Shown piece by piece: positions 35,624-48,279 of a DNA stretch of 64,000 nucleotides. The stretch lies in contig NC_079886.1 in the NCBI RefSeq assembly GCF_029227915.1, forward strand, positions 10,065,501-10,129,500. Reading direction: 5' to 3'. The notes below the pieces were generated by a model. That model worked only from the letters and a program-made list of their open reading frames with translations, was not told the origin of the DNA and did not search any database. How positions within the stretch are numbered: position 1 is the stretch's first letter; the number at the start of each line of letters is the position of its first letter. Both the position numbers and the translations under genes were made by a program. Source of the DNA: Hydractinia symbiolongicarpus. Taxonomy: Eukaryota; Cnidaria; Hydrozoa; Anthoathecata; Hydractiniidae.

Positions 35624-38600
35624 TCACAAAAAAGCATCAGCATTCATTCGCGGATCTTTTTGATTTCGATAGCGTACAGTCAGATAAACAGCAAGCAACT
35701 AAAATGATAACATCGACCATTTCAGCTGAGTCAACAATAAATCAATCCTTATTTTGTTCTCAATGGTATGAGCGGGAGAAATCGAATTAGGGTGCTTTTA
35801 AAATAATACCGAATTTAAAAAAAGGTGAGGGGTCATAATTTACGAGTCAGGTAGAAAAAAGATGGATTTATTATATGGGGAGGAAAGGTGTGGAGGTGGA
35901 ATGAAATTGCAACTTCATATTCAGCAACAAAAAAAAGCACATAGGAGGTTAAAAATAAGCAACTTACCAACGCAAATGAAAAGAAGAGTCCAACACCTCC
36001 AGCAATAGACAATCCTTTGTCCAAAGGTCCACCAATTTGATCATAGCATCGCACCTTAGCGTACTTAAAAAATAATACCAAATTTTATTATCCTATTGGC
36101 AATCGACGAGTTTGAATAACAAATCTTCATACAGAAAAATAACAAGGTATTTTTTGCTCGGCGAAACTTTGGCGGGTTCAGAAATTTTTGAAACTAAATT
36201 TTTGAAACCTAAATTAAAGATTTTTTTTGACCACATCTCTGTCCAACCAACAGGATTTCTCACTGTTATTTGAAATAGTAACTCTGAGAGAATTTGTGAT
36301 ATTTCAGGAGTTTGTAAAGTTTTCGTAGCATATTTCGATGTCAATAACAAGGAGAAATAAAAATTAATTTATTCGTATATTTATAGCTATTTAAGGAAAA
36401 CAAGAAGCCCTGGGGGCTCTAAGAATTTCCGCTCGCTACCAAAATATTTGATGACAACCTGCTAAATTGTTGTGTTATCATGCCAAACATTCTAAGAGGT
36501 TTGGTGCATGAAGTTCTGAAGATAAAGCACACAAGTGACATATCTTACAACAAACGCAAACAAAACGAAACGTGTCATAATAAACTCACATTTTAAAAAA
36601 AATTGCTAACAAAAAATACAGTCTATCATTTATGGTTGAAAGTCTTGCGATTGAAACGTTTATGGTCTTAAACGGCATTTAGTTGACAAAAAATCAAAAT
36701 TTTGATGTGACCATTATTTTCAGCATACTTTTTTTATTAACTGTGCCAATTTTTGTCGAAAATGAAGTGGTTTTAATATTTGGACCAATTTTGGCCTAAA
36801 ATGACATTTAAGGTGGCAAAAAAACAAAATTTTGATGTCACCATCATGTTCAGCATACTTTTTTTGTTAACTTTGCCAATTTTTGTTAAAAATGAAGTAG
36901 TTTTAATTTTTGGACAAATTTTGGCCTGAAATGACATTCAGGTGACAAAAAATCACATTTTTCTATCATCATCATTTTCAGCATACTTTATTTGTTAACT
37001 ATGCCAAATTTGGTCGAAAATGAAGTGGTTTTAATTTTTGGACCAATTTTGGCCTAAAATGACATTTAAGGTGGCAAAAAAACAAAATTTTGATGTCACC
37101 ATCATGTTCAGCATACGTTAACTGTGTCAAACTTTGTTGAAAATAAAGTAGTTTTAATTATTGGACCAATTTTGGCCTAAAATAACATTAAGGTGAAAAA
37201 ATCGAAATTATGATGTCACCATTATGTTCAGCATACTTTTTTTGTTAACTGTGCCAAATTTTGTCAAAAACAAATACCAATTTTGGCCTGAAACGTCATT
37301 TAGATAACTTCCCAGTACTTAGGGAGCTTGGGTACAAAGTTTAAATCTGTGACGTTGCAATTGACCATTTGGGACAGGGTTAGTTAGTCAGTTATCTATC
37401 CTCCTCTCAGAGGAACGTGAAATCCCAGGGTCGATTTTTTCTCAAAAAATGCTCCGTAAGAAAAAAAACGACGGTTTTAAAGAATTTCCTACGCCTTCGG
37501 GCGCGGAAATTCAAAAACTACAAATCACAACCGCAACTCTTTAGTAGATGTATTTTATACTTTCCCATGAAGATGCATGTAAATGACAAACACTTCAGAT
37601 GGAAACACTATACACAGGTTACTTCAATTTTACCAGATGTTAATTCAATTTAAACCTGTACCTATCCCTATGACTTTGAAACATAATTAGAATTTCTTCG
37701 CACAGAAAATAAAGAGAAAAAATAAAATAAAAAAAAATTGATTTTTATTCTTTTGTAAAATAGATTTTGGCGAATGTTTCCTTTAAATTTTAGAATCTTT
37801 TCAGCCAAAAAAGACATGTATTCTAGAAAAATCTTACTTTATTGTCAGCCTCACATGTAGTGTTTCTAATTTCATTATCTAAACCACAACAATGAAGTTT
37901 CTTTTCTAGCTGTTTAAGCTGAACTGGGTCACTCTGCTTTAGGGCTAACCATCCCTTTCGAATCAAGTCTTGTTGTTGGTCTTTTGTTATAGCCAAGGCT
38001 GCGACAGAGAAAGCCAACAACAGAATAAACAAGATACTCATAATAATCATATACTACAAAACTGAATTAAGGAAAAAGCTTCAAATTAAAGGTTAGAAGA
38101 ATACTGATTGCTTTAAAAGTAACAAAACAAAAGTATATTCACCTAAACCATGCACAAAATTCTTAACAGTAAAAGATTCTAAAGACGCATCAAAAAACAC
38201 AAAATTATTGTTACTGCTAAGCTGGTATTAGATTGGCTATTTAAAGACATGTTAGCGCAAAATATCAAAGAAACTATATGCAGAAATGGTTTCATTAACC
38301 ACGTTAACACACTTCAGTTCTATTCATTACCAGTTTATGTTTAATAAACCACTTAGCTGTGTTGGCTGCAGATCAAATTTTGACCAAAAAAAATCCAAGC
38401 ATTCCCATTTAGTCATGGAAGCGCATTTCAAATAGCCAATTTCGTCAAATTTAAAAGTATTACTACTGAACCCTTACTGAAGCACACATATACAAGTAAA
38501 CCTCTAGATACAATCAGGACGAATGTTGAATAGACATCACAGTGACAATAAATTGCAAACACAAAGAATTACTGCAAAACATTATAACTGGAAATATTCG

Positions 38601-41600
38601 CATTTCAAGTTTTTTGCTAGCAAATGATGTATATCTTAAAGTTTTTAAGGTGAAGTATAAAGTAGGAGTGTAAAAAATACTTTGGAAGTCACTTGTGCAT
38701 GTAGTAAAAAAACTTAGAACATTATTAAAATGCTGACAATCAGAAGAAGTATAAAAGACAACATTTTCAATTGGTCCTAACAGAGATATATACCCTTACA
38801 GAGATACCTATCCATATATACCTTTACTAATACACTAGAATTGGCAAGGAGGTTAACAATTTTTTGGAATGGAAATCACGCTAAACATCAAAATCTATTA
38901 TTGCAAAAAACTTGAAAAGATACAAAGAACAAAATGATTTGGTTGTGGCGTATAGCTCCAATCAATCCAAGTATAGCAATCAGTAGAAGAAACACACCAC
39001 AAGCAATCAATCCACCAAGAGCTGGTATGGAAACAATTACTGCTTCTTTTTTTGCGGCTGCAGTTATCCCAATCAAGATCAAACCAATAAACTAAAAAAA
39101 TAATATATACATTAAAACTGTCAAATGGGTCTTCTAAATGTAGCCAAGTGAAAATCACCCTGTTGTGAGATTCAATTTGCTAAAATAAAAAGTTTTCAAA
39201 GTATGCTGAAATAAAATTAGGAGTGGATGCTTTTCTGTTATGTACATATTACCTGTAGTGACAAAATATATGTTAGCATGCAAATATTTGCTATTCTTAT
39301 GCTAGCAAGAGATTTCACATTGGTCTTTTTGTCTCCACTGTAAAAGTTTTTAGGAAATTAAAGTGAGTAAAAAATCATTAAATAAAATTTCATGCAGTTT
39401 TACTTCAGGTAGTAAATGGCCCCAGAATCACTGAGTTAATATTGCAAAATAATTTCAATAACAAAATTTTACCTTGATTTGTACAATATAAGTGAGTATG
39501 ATATAAGAATAGTTATGTTATGTTAAAACAACACACATTGTCACTGTTACATTTGTCATTTTTATGAATCTTCTTTTCCTCTACCCATTTTTTTTGCCCT
39601 TTTAATTCTCTCCTCTAGACACTCAACATTTTCCACAGTAAGTCTGACCTGCCCTCAATATTTTTAAAATTCTTGTGTATGTCAATTTTTGAGTTTAGGA
39701 TATCTTTGAATAGGCCTATCAGAAAGGAGTGAGTGATCGCGCTTGCACACACAGACATTCCAAATTCTAAGAAATGAGATACCGAACTTAGTGCTCTAAA
39801 TTTGTTTTTCTAATAATTTGAAACTACAAAGAGCTTGATGATATGTTAGACTAGCAGGGTTAGCTAGCGTTAATAGAGGCTAAGGAGCTTACTTTTTCCC
39901 AATGGTAGATTTTGAAAAAGCTACAATGTTCTTGAAGAGCATGTATAAATTAAAAATGTTGATAAATGCCAGGAAACACCAAAACTACACTATTTACTCT
40001 TTTGGGCTAGATACTTTTCAGGACTTCTATTTTGAAAAATTTTAGTTTCACGAAAATCTTTGCATAACACATTGTTATATATTTATTCTTTTTTCGTAAA
40101 CGTTAGCAATTCACGTAAAGTTAAAAATGGTAGCATACAAGTAAAAAATGCAAAGTCTTTGTTGGATGTTTTATGAACTGAGAACATGGAAATTAAAAAT
40201 TTTACCTACAGTTGCCACCATGGGCTGTCCTCCGGGATACTCATCATCGAAATTCCAGGCCTAACATCGAAATTTCAGGCCTAACAGCCTCAAGTGGGAA
40301 TATCTAACTAGAACACTGACATTGTTTTCTTTATCCGGGTCAAGAGTCAGAAAATTAGCTAGAATGTGCAGGCTGCCTTTAAATAGGCTTTCGTTGCTTA
40401 GTTTTTTCACAACAGAACCAAAATGATTATTAACCCCAGGGCGCAATATCATCATGTTTGTTAAAAAAGTTTGATTGTCAGGATTTTAAAAGTGAAAATT
40501 TTACGATTGTCAGGCTTAAAAAAGTTTTTGAAGAAAAATAAAAAATAAGACAATAAGTATAAAAAAGAGTTGTGTATCATTTTTAGTTGCATTTTAACTT
40601 ACCGTAATTTAATTTATACATACAAATGTTGTTATATACAAAGTCTAATTAGTGACTCCACATACAACTTGTTTGTATACGCACTAAAATTCCTGGTTTG
40701 GAACATTCCTGTACCCAGACTATAAGAGCAGTCAGTGTGGTGTACATGAGCAAATTAACTTTTTAACTGTAAATGGATTTGTTTTTCAATTTCTATATGT
40801 TTTTTTGTGTAAACAAATTATCACTTAAGGTATGGATTTACATGCTGATGCCAATATGCCTGTTTTAGTGTTTTAACTTTTGTCTGGGAGTGAGTCCATT
40901 GACTACCCCCCCCCCCCCCCCAATTTTAGAAGTCTTGAAAATCTGACATACATACCTATCAATAGTTGGGCCTCCCATACCTACTGTATCAATAGTTTTT
41001 CCAACTTATCACACTTTTTTGGGAGTCGTTTGTTAATAGTTAGGCTTGTCCCATCTTATCACATGATTTCTAAAATCCTGAGAGTCCTTGGTCGATGGTT
41101 GGGCCTGTCCTATCTGATGACACAGTTTCTGAAAGCCTGAGAGTACTTTGTGAATAGTTAGACCTGCCTCCTTTTGAGAAAATTACATACATTTGTCAAA
41201 GGTAGGGCCTTACTGTAAACGCATTGACTCTTACAGGCCTTCGTCTAAAGACAGTTAGTCTTGGGTCTGTTGGGCTGGCATCCGTAGTCAGGTAAACAGC
41301 GTTATGATCTCAATTTTTAAAGTAGCATTTCGATTTGTCAGGATAACCTCCTTAATATTCATCAAATTTCTTCTTATACCAGGTAATAATACCTAAATGC
41401 TATTTAAATGTGATTGATTGAGATGTAAGGCATGTGTAAAAAAGTTTTTTACTGAAAATTTTTATAACATTTTTAAAAAGTTGCTTATATAATTTTTTGG
41501 AAGGTGATTAGTCAGTTTCTTATCCTAAGTCCTTTTAAAAAAATGTGTAATCCAACATATTAGATCAAAAGATTAGCTGGCAAGAAGACCACTAGCTAAA

Positions 41601-41742
41601 TATAAAATTCTTTAAAATAAATTTTCTAACTTACAATAAATATAGAGTTTATAGCTGCCAACATGTTTCGGGAACATGTGTAAGCAAAGGATTTTACTTT
41701 CTTTTTACTTCCAGCAAATCTGGAAGCGTCGATCCTAGGCAT
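35624..41742 (-). CDS. TSPAN31: Tetraspanin of the TSPAN13/TSPAN31 type
   Basis: Five exons join in frame to 220 aa: 41742-41635, 39091-38924, 38053-37838, 36063-35968 and 35698-35624. Exon 1 encodes a basic N-terminus and the first part of TM1. Exon 2 finishes TM1 (FIGLILIGITAAA) and holds TM2 (CGVFLLLIAILGLIGA) followed by RHNQIILFF. Exon 3 has TM3 and the CCG motif (LHCCGLDNE). Exon 4 has the last loop cysteine and TM4 (AGGVGLFFSFAL). Exon 5 ends RYRNQKDPRMNADAFL, the C-terminal signature of vertebrate TSPAN13 and TSPAN31 (RYRNQKDPRANPSAFL type). The large loop has only four cysteines, fewer than I recall in the vertebrate pair. The protein sits in the plasma or endosomal membrane and organises other membrane proteins. 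Which of the two paralogues it represents is not decidable. Confidence 0.9.
36670..37300. repeat. ~129-bp tandem repeat, about five units, in tetraspanin intron 4
   Basis: Anchor blocks such as TTTTGGCCTAAAATGACATT, TTCAGCATACTTTTTTTG and AATGAAGT(G/A)GTTTTAAT recur. Starts of the GGTGGCAAAAAA-type block fall near 36682, 36812, 36941, 37070 and 37192, giving spacings of about 130, 129, 129 and 122. The last unit is partial. Confidence 0.85.
39253..39337 (-). other. Possible alternative or poison exon of the tetraspanin gene
   Basis: This stretch is bounded by an acceptor (TTTTACAG) and a donor (CAG|GTAATA). In one frame it reads KSLASIRIANICMLTYILSL, ending in phase 0 exactly where exon 2 begins. 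It would replace the TM1 start given by the first exon. Joined after exon 1 it shifts frame and stops at once, so it is either an alternative first-exon partner or an NMD-triggering exon. Confidence 0.45.
40904..41215. repeat. Poly-C run and degenerate ~60-bp tandem units in tetraspanin intron 1
   Basis: About 18 cytosines at 40904-40921 are followed by diverged units containing AATAGTTGGGCCT, CTTATCACA and CCTGAGAGT. They are spaced about 60-65 bases apart up to 41215. Confidence 0.6.
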
Positions 41743-42128
41743 ATTGGTATTCTGTTTTGATAAAATTTTAATCTTGTTCGGTACAACTTTTTTCTTCCGC
41801 CATTTGCCGCATAAGCAATGTTATCGGTGCCGGTTTAATGCGTATATGACATTACGTAATGTTTAAATCAAACGCCCATTCATTTGGGCCACATGAGCGA
41901 GACGAGAATGTCGCGCGCACGTTTACTCCCAGAAGAAAAGGGCCAGGGTGACGAGGAAAGTATAACCCACCTTCACCTCCCGCATAATTGCTAAAATGTC
42001 AAATTATTTTAAAAAAGGTTCACACAAGAGAAATTAAAATACGGAGTTTCATACCGCGAAGGTATTATAAGACTCCGGGGCATGGAGCGAAGTGGCTCGT
42101 AGGAACAAATTTTCAGACCTCTCGCAAA
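41743..42128. other. Intergenic 5' flank of the tetraspanin
   Basis: No gene is seen. The sequence around 41880-41950 is locally more GC-rich, with GCGCGCAC. It could be a promoter of the divergent tetraspanin. Confidence 0.35.
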
Positions 42129-42141
42129 GTAGTTATTTGCT

Positions 42142-42626
42142 ATATTGAAGAAGAACTACTTTGTTCATCACTAACACACTGCCAAGCAGTGAGCGGGATT
42201 TGATCCGCGGTCCCCAGAACTGGGAGCCGCAGACGAACCCACTACACTACGTGCGGCAATATGTTAGTGATGAACTCAGATAGTTTATCCGGATGGTGTG
42301 TATACATATAGGTGAATATTTATCATAGCACATCCGTATTTCATTCTCAACAGAGAATGCTTCACCCCGATTAGACCTCTGATCATGACGGGCAAGTATA
42401 ATGCGTGTAAGTCATATTGAAGAAGAACTACTTTGTTCATCACTAACACACTGCCAAGTAGTGAGCGGGATTCGATCCGCGGTCCCCAGAACTGGGAGCC
42501 GCAGACGAACCCACTACACTACGTGCGGCAATATACTCGCCCATCATGATCAGAGGTCTGATCGGGGTGAAGTATTCTCTGTTGAGAATGAAATACGGAT
42601 GTGCTATGATAAATATTCACCTATAT
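42142..42626 (-). mobile_element. Composite SINE with two tRNA-like units and an inverted module pair
   Basis: Direct copies of GTAGTTATTTGCT at 42129-42141 and 42627-42639 bound the whole 485-bp insert, so it moved as one unit. Inside, on the minus strand, are two near-identical tRNA-like units (about 42257-42180 and 42533-42455) with box A-like GTAGTGTAGTGGGTTCG and box B-like GGATCGAATCCCGC. A second module runs from about 42309 to 42400 and returns in inverted orientation at about 42538-42626, flanking the second tRNA-like unit. The single-unit relative is at 2510-2803. Confidence 0.8.
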
Positions 42627-42639
42627 GTAGTTATTTGCT

Positions 42640-45254
42640 GCTTAACACTTATACATATTGTTTTTGTAATAATGGGAAAAAAAGATTTTGGAATGTGACC
42701 TGTCCACAGGAGGTACAATCACGAGATTAACCTTCGTGTTAATCGATTTAAATTATACCCCCCATTACTGGCCCTGGTGACTGAAAGAGGAATGGTATCC
42801 AAAATTCACAGCATTTATATTTAGATAACAGTTCTAGAACAAGAGAAGGTAGTTTGGGTCATGTTTGTTAGAGCTCTTGTTAAAAGATCATATGGTGAAT
42901 TAACAAGACCAAAGGTTATGTAGTAATAATAATATTTTAATCAAAGTCTACTGTGAATGTCCTGTTGGTGTAAGTGGCTTATGTTGCCATACATTGGCCT
43001 TGCTTTTTATTTGAAAAACTTTCATGAAACAAAGAAAATGTTTTAGCACCATTTGGCACTGAGCAAATGCAGAAATAGCATTGCAGAACAACAAAGTCCT
43101 CTATACCTATGCTGTCGTTACGAAAAATCGACATGGGCGGACTTAGACTTCGGCCAGTTCAGCACTTGCAGGAAAAATTGAGCAGCGCATTATTTCTATT
43201 AACCGCACGAAATTCGTTCTGCGTCCCGGGCACCCTAAACTTATCTGAAGGTGGCTTTCCAACAAATAACTTATATCGCAGAAGATTGTCTTTTCTAAAG
43301 TTACTTGATGAGGATATCATAGTACGCGACAGTATGACAAAATTAAGTCTAAAATTTAGTTGATTGGTTGCCATGGTTACCCGTTGCTAGGTAAAATAGG
43401 AGCAAAATATTACATTTTGCTGCTTGATACTAAACCAAATAACTGAATAACATGCGCTTTTTGAACGCATTTTTGGCCGCGTATTTTTCTCAAGTGTCGC
43501 GTGTAGTGATTGAGTGAAACGCATTTTCGTGAGGCTTACTCGTCTCCCAGACAACTTATGTGGTATTTCTTGGACAAATTTCGCGCAATACTTGCCACGG
43601 TGTTCTAAGATGAATTTGCTGTCAGAAAACAGGTAAAAGACAATTCATGAAATTCAGACATTATTTGGTGGTAAACCACCTTAAGATTGCGAGAAAAATG
43701 GAGATTTTTCGAGATCTACGCGAAACAAAAACGCGTTAGACTAGGCACGCGGAAAATATGGACTATTGCCCAGCTTGGTTAAATTTTTGCAGAATTATCG
43801 ATACTTAATGCATATGCCCAGACCCTTACAACCAACAGCTAGGCTTAGTAGCGATACAAGACACAATGGAGTATTGAAAGTACTGCTGCTTGTTATCGAT
43901 CGTGTTACGTTTTCTGGCGACAGGCGAATCTTTTTAATCAGTTATCAGGTAGTAAAAGTTTGAATGTTGTTTTTGTTGTTTCAAATTTTGCACACCTGAC
44001 ATATTATTACGACACTCGACTTATATTGACAATTGGTTTATGCTTTTATATTATCGTTTCAGACGATCGACCTTTTTTCGCCGCAAATTCGCCTGACTTA
44101 TTGTTTTATACAATTAGAGTGTTCATTTGCCTGTATATGTTGACTTAATGTTTGCATCAAACAATTTATTCAACCTTGTTCCCAGGGCATTTTCACCTTT
44201 CAAACTTGTCCCCGGTGCTTCTTCTTCTCTTGTTGACACAAGCGCTGGCACTAGCCACATACCAGAAAAGAGTAGTAACTTTTATTGCAAGAATATTCTG
44301 AGTGGCTTTCCAAAGTTAACTTGCTATTTTACCACCCATTCCAAATATTAAAACACCTTTGATTTTTAAAAAGTTTAGAAAATGACCTCTCCTTTTATTA
44401 AACACCCAACCCACGTCAACTTTAAAGAAATCACTACCCTCTTTTTACAATACCTGTGACTGCAGTAACGGATTTTTTTCTGAGGGTTGTGTGCGATGTT
44501 TCGATGTTTGGAGTTTCTGCAATCGTTCCTGTAAAGCATTTATTACACTCTCATCAAATTCCACTAATAAAAAATAGACTTGTCCTCCTCATTAGCTACG
44601 CTTTCGATGTATGTAATCTTTGGTTTGCTACGTAGCAATACTTCCAAGATTGGCTCAAATTGATTTAAAAACCTGCTCTGAAGTGTTGGGGTAAAGTGAA
44701 ATTAACCTCAAAGTGTTTCAAGAGGCTGAGTCTGAAGAAAAAATACAAACTAGTTCCTTGGACATTTTGCTTTTTTGATTAATTTGATAGCGTAACAACG
44801 GCTCAGGGGGCACAAGGCCTTGGGGACTAATCCCCTCTTTAAGTTTGAAATAAATTAATAAGCTAATAATAGAATAGAGGAAATACAAATAATTGAAGTC
44901 TTGATGGTGTCCACTCTATAGAGGTTTCACTGTATTTTAAACTTTCAGGAAATAATAGTTTAAAATAGTTGTAAGAGTACATTAAATTTTCACCGAACAA
45001 TTAAATTAGTCTGTACATGCGGTACATTTTCAAATGACAGTTTTCAAAGATAGACTGTCAGACAAGCATTTGGAGTTTCTGAAATAATTTTGACACTGAG
45101 ATGTCCTTAATGAATCGCTTTAACAGGCTGCTTGCAATCCAACGGCGCCTATTCTGAAATAACTTTTTCAAACGTTACTCATTTATAAAGAAAAGAAATC
45201 ATTCCAGATTTTCCAAAGTTTTATAGCAAGGCCTTGGTAATCGAAGAAAAAAAA
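42640..45254. other. Intergenic, no gene supported
   Basis: Several short plus-strand frames (43109, 43766, 43960, 44127) have no motif, start context or splice partner that I can support. Fragments of the CCCAGGGC / CTTGGGGAC repeat type occur near 44170-44215 and 44800. The 5' UTR of the calmodulin-like gene should lie just before 45255. Confidence 0.4.
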
Positions 45255-47772
45255 ATGGCGGGATTAAGTGAGGACATGTTTGACGATTATAATGATATAT
45301 TTTTGTTATTCGATAAGGACAGAAAAGGTCATGTCCATACAAGAACCATCAAAGATATGTTAAGATATGCTGGTTATAATCCGACAGACAAACAACTGGA
45401 AGAGTTGACTATAGTCGTGGATAAAAACAAAAACGGAAGAATTGAATTTGATGAATTTATTGATTTAACAGAGCGACTAAACACGCAAGAAAAAGCGACA
45501 AAAGAAGGTGAGTTTTGATACATCATCTTGCTTAGCAACTTTGAACCGAAAGTGTTTAGCATTTGTGCGTACATACACAGCGGCAAAAATAAGAGTTCTT
45601 GGGTGCGAAGTTGTAGGAAAAGAAAATGAACTACGCAGTTTAAACGTGACTCTCTTTATCGAGAATGGTGGAGGAATTGGAAGGAAAAGGGGCTTTAACA
45701 ATTCATAGTTTAATTTTTGTCAAACATTAATTTTGTTTAGTCTTTTTAATAGATATAGGTGAAATTATTACATTCCGACGTTTTCAAAAAAGGGAGGGTT
45801 AAAACGAGGTCGCATAAAATAAAAGGACAATAAACCAAGATAGATTTGGTCCATAGCCCTTTCTTGCACAAGCAAAAAACAATACAATTTTGAAAATCTT
45901 AAAACCGACATAAAAATTCATTAAGCATGTCATCTTACATTTTAAATTTTTTTGTGTCAGACGAAAAAGGAATAAAAAGAATAAAAATCGTGTTGGATAA
46001 AGGTTTTTCTCGATCAAAGTTCACTTCCGACATTCTATGGTTCATTTAACTAAATTTTAATGTTTGATGCATTTAAATACAATTTTTATTCAACAATTGT
46101 TTCTTAACATTACAGACAACTTTTATAAAGTTATGGGGCAAAATAAGAAATACAACCCTAAATCCGTCATATTCATTTTGAACTTTTCTCTGAATCTAAA
46201 TACAGGCAGATCTTTACCCTTACTTACTTATGGTGTTGAAGTATATTCTGTCGCTTGTCCTTTAACCTCGTCCACACGATTTTCCGACGATGAGAGATTG
46301 TCAAAAAGAGAATATCAGAATCCATCTAACATTCGAAAATTGGACCAAAATTTGATCCAATACGTGGTTTACATGCTGGAAGAAAGTGGTTGCCAGAAGT
46401 AAAATTTCTAGTTTAAATTTTGGGAACAAGAATAAAATGGTTGGGAACAATCCAAATCTTAGAGAAGTCAGAGTCAACTCGACCTGAATTTGTATGCTTT
46501 TTAAATTCAGTAGCTTGAATGAAGGATTTTCTTTTCTTTTTTGGCGAATCAAGGGTTCGCCGATTCACATTTTATTTACATAAATATTACCATTAATTCT
46601 TACGTACGAGAATAGCGGAAATACTATTACACGTTGACAATATTGATCATATTGATCATTTATACATCCCTTTTTGCATTACGTTATATCGACAATTCAG
46701 AAAATTTCATTATTTTAATAAATTATACATAAAAAGAATTCATGCAAGCAATTCAAATGTGATTTATGAATTCAATTTTTTTATTTTCCTCCTTATTTGA
46801 AATCAACTGAAAAGTTTACAAAAACGTTCAAAAACAGAAAAACAGATTCACTTGCATTGGACTGGTCCTAACTAAATCGTTATAAACATGGTCTTTCTAA
46901 CAGATGACATGTTGCAAACATACAAAGATGCATTTTGCATGTTTGAAAATCATCTCGGTGTCATCAAATGTGAACTTTTGAGAGATGTCTTAAAAACCTT
47001 GGGTTTCAACCCTACTGATGTGGAGTTAGAAAATATGACCATTATGGCAGATGCAGATGGGAACAACGAGCTAGATTTTGAAGAGTTTGTTGATTTAACG
47101 CGTAGATTGCAGAGTGACGAAAAAGAAACGAAAGCAGGTACTAGAGTTAGGTACAGAAAAGTTACTTAGAGTTTCACTGGTACACACCATTCCATGACGC
47201 CCATATATTTTGAATTCATGAATTATTTAACAGATCTGTGTATTATTTTAAATTCTACATTCTAGCTCGCGATTCGTTCAACGCGTTCGATTTTATGGGA
47301 GAAGGTTACATCGCAGCCAATGATATTAAAGAAGCTTTACTCTACATCATGGAAAAAGCTCCGGAAGTCGACAAACAAAACATTATCAAACACTTCAAGT
47401 AAGTAAATTTAAGATCATAGTTTGAAACAAAAAGAGAACAAACGTGGCTGAGCGCAGCAAAAATTTTTAACATATTCTACCTATTAGTATAGAATGGTCT
47501 AAGCTTAATTTTTTCATTCAGCAAGTCTCTTGTCTGTTAACCACAGAAGTCGATTCATAGTCAGTAGCCAGCTTTAATTAGGCTGACTATCTGCAAAGTA
47601 ACAGAGAAGTCAATAAACATTACAGTATAACGGCAAACTTAAAAAATAATAATAATACAAAACCACGCTGACATAAAAGTTGCTACATGTTTTATACATT
47701 TCGTTTAGATTGGATAAGAACCGAAGAATAACATTTGCAGAATTTAAAGATATGATCACTTTGAAGAGATAA
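45255..47772 (+). CDS. Calmodulin-like EF-hand protein with two alternative N-lobe first exons
   Basis: Exon 1a (45255-45507) and exon 1b (46888-47137) each start with ATG and encode an EF-hand pair. Both end in phase 1. Only one downstream set exists, exon 2 (47266-47398) and exon 3 (47709-47772, stop at 47770). Joined either way the product has calmodulin length: 149 aa from 1a, 148 aa from 1b. In 1a, EF1 has a weak loop (DKDRKGHVHTRT, no acidic residue at position 12) and EF2 is canonical (DKNKNGRIEFDE). In 1b, EF1 is one residue short and EF2 is canonical (DADGNNELDFEE). The shared C-lobe loops are poor: EF3 has Met at position 3 and Asp at 12, and EF4 begins KLDKN. The protein probably binds one or two calcium ions. 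Sharing of the 3' exons is inferred from phase and length. The alternative is that 1a is a stranded exon duplicate. Confidence 0.8.
45508..46887 (+). other. Interval between the two first exons
   Basis: I see no EF-hand C-lobe exon here that could serve exon 1a alone. The frames at 46064-46402 (+) and 45799-46017 (-) have no recognisable content. The region before 46888 presumably holds the promoter of exon 1b. Confidence 0.4.
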
Positions 47773-48279
47773 ACGTGATGTTCTTTTTATAACAAGATTA
47801 TCTTTAGAAACAATTTGTAAAACAAAAACACATCCAGCTTCTGAGATTTTACGAATTTTAATATCTTGAATTGAATTCAGCTCATGAAAATAAGTCGTGC
47901 CACAACACAAAACGATTTGTGTTTGTTGTTTATTAACGTAGTTTTAGCATGTATCTTTAATTTATCATGTTCTTTCAGATTATGGCTTTTATGCGCTACA
48001 CTTAGATTTCAGTTTAAACAAAGAATTCTACGAAATAACAGCTACGAGATTTATCTTTACTTGTTTTTAATTCGCACGTTTTTATTTTAAAACGCGATAC
48101 TGACTTTCAAACTGATCGCGCCAAACTGTCAATTAAACTAAAAATAGGAATTTAATATAGAATACAATACCAAACGATATTAATGAACTCTTTATAAAAA
48201 AATCAAAATATAAGTAACAATATACATTCAAAGCATTCGTCTGTAAATATCATGGAGGGGGTTGAAGTAAAAGTTTCTG
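47773..48279. other. Short intergenic gap between convergent genes
   Basis: It contains the 3' ends of the calmodulin-like gene (+) and PIGQ (-). Nothing else is visible. Confidence 0.4.

Noticed and set aside
42180-42257. Genuine tRNA gene
   Set aside because: The unit has A- and B-box-like sequence, but its ends do not form a proper acceptor stem and it is embedded in a repeated SINE.
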